A DNA stretch of 64,000 nucleotides from Rossellomorea vietnamensis (GTDB lineage: Bacteria; Bacillota; Bacilli; Bacillales; Bacillaceae_B): contig NZ_VTEI01000002.1 of assembly GCF_008180415.1 (NCBI RefSeq), positions 268,518 through 332,517 of the forward strand, in the 5' to 3' direction. Position numbers and translations under genes: made by a program. How positions within the stretch are numbered: position 1 is the stretch's first letter; each line of letters opens with the position of its first letter. Below the pieces are notes generated by a model. The model was not told the origin of the DNA, did no database searches, and worked only from the letters and a program-made list of their open reading frames with translations. Below are positions 59,685 through 64,000 of the stretch, piece by piece.

Positions 59685-60379
59685 TTACATATGAAAAACA
59701 CACTCCCCTTTATTGTAACTCTGAATAGTCACAATAAAAAGAAGTGTGCATCTTTTCAAGTCTTACTATATTTTTCCCTTGGGTTTGTATGATGTACACA
59801 CCGGGTTCAATCATTGATAAATTGCCCTAAGACAATGAAAGCCCTTCCTCTCAATCATCCTTATGGCTCCTAGGCCATGCCAGTGAGAATTAGGGGAAAA
59901 TCTAGCAATAACATATATCATACAACTCTCATTCTGTTTGCATCGGATAATATTGAGCCTTTTTAGCTGGATTGAAAAAGGCCTCCTTATCTTCTCCGGA
60001 TCTATTCGTCCGGTCAGCATAAGGATCAAAAAAATCGATCAAGCTGTAGTTGATCTGCAGAAGAAAATTTTCGATGTACTACTACGGAGATTAGTAGTCA
60101 GTAAGACCTGACTTATGGTGTTTCATTACCACAAATATTAACTATACACTTTTCTGTAAGACTTGTCAACAGGTGAAGAAGAGATGGCACTAGTCTGCAC
60201 AATTGGTTCTCTACTCTTCCTTGCAGACAGCTCCCTTCTTTCCAGCTTCTCAATGCATGTATCATCCCTTGCTCAGTGGTTACAGCCAAAATAAAGAAGC
60301 TCAAAAACCGTGGAAGCAGACCCAGTAGGTTTCTGGCACTTTAAATAGCTGGTGAGCCTGCTTCCATACTTACACACAT
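59685..60379. other. Gene-poor region with degraded coding traces
   Basis: A hairpin with arms CACACT...TTTATTGT and ACAATAAA...AGTGTG lies at 59700-59750. On the minus strand between about 60078 and 59929 an open frame reads INYSLIDFFDPYADRTNRSG and ends QYYPMQTE, but has no start codon; it may be the tail of a lost gene. An inverted pair GGAAGCAG/CTGCTTCC near 60313-60366 may end the carboxypeptidase transcript. Confidence 0.4.
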
Positions 60380-61540
60380 TTATGCGGACGTTCTTTTATT
60401 TCTTACTGCCGCGGCGCCTGCTATCAACAGCAGTCCAAAGTAGAGATAAACAGGATATAGAACCAGCTGGCTGTTAACAGGATCCCCACTTTCTTCCTGG
60501 TCTCTCTCATTCTGCTGTCCCTTTGATTTTTTCGGGATGGCAGGCAGCTTACTCAACAGCTGCTGCTTTCCATCCAGTGTATAGTTCAATCCCCCGGTAG
60601 CATCTAAGGAGATAAGGTCTTCCTCTCCCATAAGACTGGTATAAACGATCTCCCTATCTGAGAAATATTCCTTCCCGCCGTTTGCATATCTCTCTCCTTT
60701 TGGAATGACGTTATGCCGGAAATGGGTTAACCCATATTTCAGTAAAGCATCAGTATCCTGGTATATGGCCGTTTTGGATTGCGCTTTTAATAAAACTACT
60801 GCTATCGAAAGGTTTTCACTAGAAGCAGTTGTGACGAGAGTATGTTTCGATTCATCTACATAGCCATTCTTTCCACCGGTCACCTCAGGAAAATCCATTT
60901 CTCCCTTGACCATCTTGTGGTGGTTAAATAATGTTGTTTCCCAGCCTTTCCCTTTCCATTCTACTTCTTTCAAAGAAAATAAATCTTTGAAATCCTTATT
61001 TTTCATGGCATAAGAGATGATTAAGGCCATGTCCTCTGCTGTTGTATAATGTCCCTTTTCATAAAGGCCATGAGGATTGGAAAAATGGCTGTTTGTAACG
61101 CCGGCTTTTTCTTCTAAAAATAGGTTAAGGTTCTCACTGAATTTTTTAACTGAACCATCCAAATGTTCTGCAATAGCCACAGAAGCATCATTGCCTGAAT
61201 TAATCATCATTCCGGTCAAAAGCTGCTTAAGTGACATCTGTTCACCTTCCAGCAAGTACACAGACGATCCCTCTGTCTCAGCCGCCTCTTTGCTGATTGT
61301 CACCATACTATCTAAATTCCCCTTTTCAACAGCGTAAACAGCAGTGGCTACTTTGGTTATACTGGCAGGAGACATGGGCCTCTTCGCGTTTTTTGAATAT
61401 AGAATTGTCCCAGTATCAGTGTCGACCATGATTCCGCTCTCACTGAAGAGCATTGAGGGTTTTTGGTTTTCTTCTTCTTGAGCAAACACAGTGATAACAG
61501 ATGAAAAAAATAAAATGATGGCGATGACATACTTTTTCAC
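60380..61540 (-). CDS. Serine-type D-alanyl-D-alanine carboxypeptidase (S11, DacF-like)
   Basis: The 386-residue protein has a signal peptide (MKKYVIAIILFFSSVITVFAQ), an S11 penicillin-binding domain and a C-terminal membrane helix (LYPVYLYFGLLLIAGAAAV). The active-site motifs are SITK (in MSPASITKVATAVY), SGN (MMINSGNDAS) and a third motif KNG (TGGKNGYVDESKHT) where KTG is normal. It trims peptidoglycan stem peptides; the asparagine in KNG is unusual. A miniature element starts 33 bases upstream, so its promoter lies in or beyond that element. Confidence 0.9.
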   Translation of the reverse strand: MKKYVIAIILFFSSVITVFAQEEENQKPSMLFSESGIMVDTDTGTILYSKNAKRPMSPASITKVATAVYAVEKGNLDSMVTISKEAAETEGSSVYLLEGEQMSLKQLLTGMMINSGNDASVAIAEHLDGSVKKFSENLNLFLEEKAGVTNSHFSNPHGLYEKGHYTTAEDMALIISYAMKNKDFKDLFSLKEVEWKGKGWETTLFNHHKMVKGEMDFPEVTGGKNGYVDESKHTLVTTASSENLSIAVVLLKAQSKTAIYQDTDALLKYGLTHFRHNVIPKGERYANGGKEYFSDREIVYTSLMGEEDLISLDATGGLNYTLDGKQQLLSKLPAIPKKSKGQQNERDQEESGDPVNSQLVLYPVYLYFGLLLIAGAAAVRNKRTSA

Positions 61541-61572
61541 AGAAGGGTCTCCCTCCTTTTTCGTTATTTAAA

Positions 61573-61762
61573 GGCTGTTTTCGTATAGAGTTTTGCTTTC
61601 GGAAAAATCCTGAGAGCCGGATATTCCCTGGATACAAATGTTTTTCTCTCTTAACGGGGCGAGCAGCTCTTCTCTTTCTTGCTTACCAGGATATTAAAGT
61701 TATAATCTAGTGATGTTTTTCGAAAATCATACTAAATAGCAACAAAGTTTACGAAATGAGAC
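61573..61762 (+). repeat. Miniature inverted-repeat element copy upstream of the carboxypeptidase gene
   Basis: The copy runs from GGCTGTTTTCGTATAGAGTTTTG to AACAAAGTTTACGAAATGAG plus AC, 190 bases. ATTTAAA on both sides (61566-61572 and 61763-61769) is a seven-of-eight target duplication. Confidence 0.85.
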
Positions 61763-61942
61763 ATTTAAAAAGACATTTAACATTTTAACAGAAAATTGCG
61801 CTTCTTAACCGTTGAAATCAAAATTTAATAAAGTTGCAAAGACTATATCAAATGTTTAACCCAGGATTCTTTCAAAGAGTATAAGGTTAACCATTTCTTT
61901 GTTGGGGAATAAAAGAAATGACGATTTTACAGGAGGATTAAA

Positions 61943-62227
61943 ATGAAGAGAAAAGTACATTTATTTGTTGAAGGGCACGTACAGGGAGTTGGATTCCGTC
62001 ATTTCACTAAAAACAAGGCAGACGAAATGGGCATCTCTGGTTGGGCAAAGAACCTCGATAATGGTTCAGTTGAAATTACTGCTCAGGGAGATGAATCTGA
62101 TATTGAGAATTTCGTCACCTTTGTCAAGAATGGAGCGAGTCCGTCTTCCCGCGTAGACGTTTGCCATATTAATGAACTTGAGGCGGATGAAAACTCCCGC
62201 TCGGTGGAGAGTTTTAAAACATTATAA
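61943..62227 (+). CDS. acyP: Acylphosphatase
   Basis: This 94-residue enzyme hydrolyses acyl phosphates. It has the signature HVQGVGFRHFTKNKADEMGISGWAKNLDNGSVEI with the catalytic arginine in GVGFR and asparagine in KNLDNG. ACAGGAGG precedes the ATG. It is a stand-alone gene. Confidence 0.96.
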   Translation: MKRKVHLFVEGHVQGVGFRHFTKNKADEMGISGWAKNLDNGSVEITAQGDESDIENFVTFVKNGASPSSRVDVCHINELEADENSRSVESFKTL

Positions 62228-62533
62228 TATGTAAACGGATGAAAGCTGCCGGGCCAGCCAGCGGAATTTTTGCCGGTTGAGTCAGGGCAGCTCCAGCGGC
62301 AAAATAAGACTGGCCCAATAGTTGGTCAGTTTTTATTTGCAATGCTGGTTCGCAAATGAAGTTACCGGGCCATTGAGAAGAGAAAAAGCCCTAGTAATCA
62401 AGTGTCGCCGAGAATCATTTATATTTAATTCCTCTATATTTGCAGGATTTTTGAAACTTTTATAGTATTGAATCGTAATAAATAGTAATAAAGCTATCGC
62501 TTTTAATACAGTACGATTTAAGGAGTAGATCAT
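62228..62533. other. Spacer between acyP and xpaC
   Basis: GCTGCCGGGCC...GCCGG...GGCAGC near 62247-62296 contains several overlapping GC-rich inverted pairs that could end acyP transcription. The right part is A/T-rich and should hold the xpaC promoter. Confidence 0.4.
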
Positions 62534-63145
62534 ATGAAATCAATACCTCTGACATTCTTAAAGTCATTTTTAGGAATTAATGGGTTTTTCATCACTTTCC
62601 TTGTGATGATATTTGGATTCGAACAATCCGTTCCTGCAGGAGCTTTAGGCGGAATAGCTGCTGCCTTTCTGGCTTCCACGCTTGGAAAATGGGTGTACAC
62701 AAGGAGATTTCTTAAGGAAAACGGCATTTCCTTACAGGATTACCGTTATATAGATAAAAACTTGAAAGAAGCCAAGGTGAAAATCAAACGCCTGCAAAAG
62801 GCTCAATTCCAAGTCCGCTCCCTTGGTGCCTTTAAACAAATTCTGGAATTGAACAGGCTCGCCCGCAGGATCTATGCAATTGTTCGGAAAGAGCCGAAAA
62901 AGTTTTATCAGAGTGAACAATTCTTCTTCTATCATCTGGACTCCGTGGTGGAGCTTTCGGAGAAATATACTTACCTGGCTACACAGCCAATTAAAAATGA
63001 TCAAGTATTTCAGTCTATAAAAGATGCCAAGCGCACACTCCATTCCCTGGAGGATTCGCTTCAAGAAGATCTGATGAGTGTACTTTCCAACGACATCCAA
63101 ACCTTGGATTTCGAGTTGGATGTTGCACGCAAAAACAAAAAATAA
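62534..63145 (+). CDS. xpaC: XpaC family protein (5-bromo-4-chloroindolyl phosphate hydrolysis protein)
   Basis: The 203-residue protein has two N-terminal hydrophobic segments (GFFITFLVMIFG and GGIAAAFLASTLGKWVYTRRFL) followed by a long helical, coiled-coil-like region. This is the XpaC layout. In Bacillus, xpaC neighbours a TelA-family gene, and here it is 13 bases before one. Its biochemical role is not settled. AAGGAG lies before the ATG. Confidence 0.87.
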   Translation: MKSIPLTFLKSFLGINGFFITFLVMIFGFEQSVPAGALGGIAAAFLASTLGKWVYTRRFLKENGISLQDYRYIDKNLKEAKVKIKRLQKAQFQVRSLGAFKQILELNRLARRIYAIVRKEPKKFYQSEQFFFYHLDSVVELSEKYTYLATQPIKNDQVFQSIKDAKRTLHSLEDSLQEDLMSVLSNDIQTLDFELDVARKNKK

Positions 63146-63158
63146 AAGGAGCAAACTC

Positions 63159-64000
63159 ATGAACTCAAATCATTCTACTGACTATAAAAATGATGATTTA
63201 GAAAGTCTTTTGGCAGATCCTTTTGCCGGAAACAAATCCGAAGTAAATGAGGTCAGCAATGCACCCATGATGCTTGCCGACCGCCTGACACCTGAACACA
63301 GGCAGAAAGCGCAGGATATCGCCAAGCAAATCGACATCGGAAACAGCCAGGCTATACTGGAGTATGGGACAGCCGCACAGACCCAGATGTCTAACTTCTC
63401 TCACTCCATGCTTGATCATGTCCAAAAGAAAGATGTCGGACCGATCGGAGATGTCCTGAACGACTTGATGAAGAGATTGAAAGAAATGAACCCTGAGGAA
63501 CTTTCTGATGAGAAGAAAGGCTTCGTCAAAAGATTTTTCGGCAAGCTCTCCAGTTCTATACAAGAAGTCCTGTCAAAATATCAAAAAATCGGCAGTCAAG
63601 TAGATCGAATTTCTGTAAAACTTGAACATTCAAAAAATGTTCTTATAGATGATAACCGGTTTCTGGATGAATTGTATGACAAGAATAAAACTTATTTTCA
63701 GTCTTTAAATATATATATTGCTGCTGCTGAACTGAAGCATGAGGAACTAACGACTGTTACCATCCCTGCTTTAAGGCGGAAAGCAGAATCTTCTCAAGAT
63801 GACATGGGCTACCAAGAAGTCAATGACGCCCTGCAATTCCTTGACCGCCTCGAAAAGAGGATTCATGATTTAAAAATCAGCAGACAGATGACGATTCAGA
63901 CAGCACCGCAAATTCGTCTCATCCAAAACACGAATGGAGCATTGGCTGAAAAAATACAGTCTTCCATACTGACCAGCATCCCCCTTTGGAAGAACCAAAT
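63159..64000 (+). CDS. TelA-family (toxic anion resistance) protein, 3' end cut
   Basis: The first 280 codons of a TelA/YaaN/YceH-type protein are visible. After a polar N-terminus with DLESLLADPFAG, the protein is helical throughout, with LTPEHRQKAQDIAKQIDIGNSQAILEYG and MSNFSHSMLDHVQKKDVGPIGD, both typical. These proteins were linked to tellurite resistance and to envelope stress. It starts 13 bases after xpaC with AAGGAG, forming an operon, and runs off the window. Confidence 0.88.
   Translation, partial: MNSNHSTDYKNDDLESLLADPFAGNKSEVNEVSNAPMMLADRLTPEHRQKAQDIAKQIDIGNSQAILEYGTAAQTQMSNFSHSMLDHVQKKDVGPIGDVLNDLMKRLKEMNPEELSDEKKGFVKRFFGKLSSSIQEVLSKYQKIGSQVDRISVKLEHSKNVLIDDNRFLDELYDKNKTYFQSLNIYIAAAELKHEELTTVTIPALRRKAESSQDDMGYQEVNDALQFLDRLEKRIHDLKISRQMTIQTAPQIRLIQNTNGALAEKIQSSILTSIPLWKNQ

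Noticed and set aside
59438..59760. Fluoride riboswitch before the crcB pair
   Set aside because: No conserved fluoride-aptamer core was found on the minus strand; the interval is occupied by a miniature element.
59811..60029. A 72-codon minus-strand ORF
   Set aside because: A different frame of the same stretch (INYSLIDFFDPYAD) looks more protein-like, but neither has a supported start. Both are treated as degraded traces.

Overview
The window is chromosomal DNA from an endospore-forming, low-GC Bacillaceae bacterium. The evidence is a gerA/B/C-type germination operon, YhcN/YlaJ and YjcZ sporulation proteins, a Spo0M-like protein, TTG/GTG starts with strong GGAGG ribosome sites, and close Bacillus-type orthologues (ProA/B/C, AmpS, CvfB, YkpA-type ABC-F, XpaC/TelA). 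The genus cannot be fixed from the sequence alone. No rRNA, tRNA, prophage or CRISPR array was seen. Both edges cut genes: a YogA-like dehydrogenase on the left and a TelA-like protein on the right.

Layout. 1-9 kb: metabolic and small genes around a peptide-signalling cassette, an NprR-like HTH-TPR regulator followed 12 bases later by a 44-residue secreted pro-peptide. 9-14 kb: an MMPL exporter and a two-gene DUF294/DnaQ-like exonuclease operon. 14-18 kb: proline synthesis genes proC, proB and proA, all on the minus strand. 18-26 kb: an LCP cell-wall ligase, a PadR/HAAS/DUF4173 membrane module with matching operators, and two decayed genes. 26-34 kb: msrA, a transporter with a leader-peptide attenuator, cvfB, a fosmidomycin-type MFS transporter and an RsbR-like stressosome protein. 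34-48 kb: a sporulation lipoprotein, a large membrane hydrolase, a short MutS2-like protein, a candidate structured RNA, an ABC-F protein, RecQ and a cold-shock unit. 48-64 kb: the germination operon, an HD-GYP protein, a rearranged IS1182-type remnant, AI-2E transporter, tandem fluoride-channel genes, a D,D-carboxypeptidase, acyP and xpaC-telA.

The most striking feature is a swarm of about 14 copies of a 70-290 bp miniature element. Complete copies have about 25-bp imperfect terminal inverted repeats (GGCTSTTTTCG...), a central terminator-like hairpin and, in several cases, exact 8-bp target duplications. The ends and 8-bp duplications recall ISL3-family transposons. Two copies carry a promoter-like TTGGGA-18-TATAAG facing a gene (gerB-type and crcB), and another supplies the stop codon of the second crcB gene.

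Other observations worth following are the NprR-like/peptide pair, an apparently uncharacterised structured RNA between a ykvA-like gene and the mutS2-like gene, an Erm/Tet(L)-style attenuator in front of an MFS gene, a 19-bp perfect hairpin in the cold-shock leader, a 226-bp perfect tandem duplication at the IS remnant, and an array of four A/T-rich hairpins. All identifications rest on reading the sequence and on remembered family features; no database search was run.
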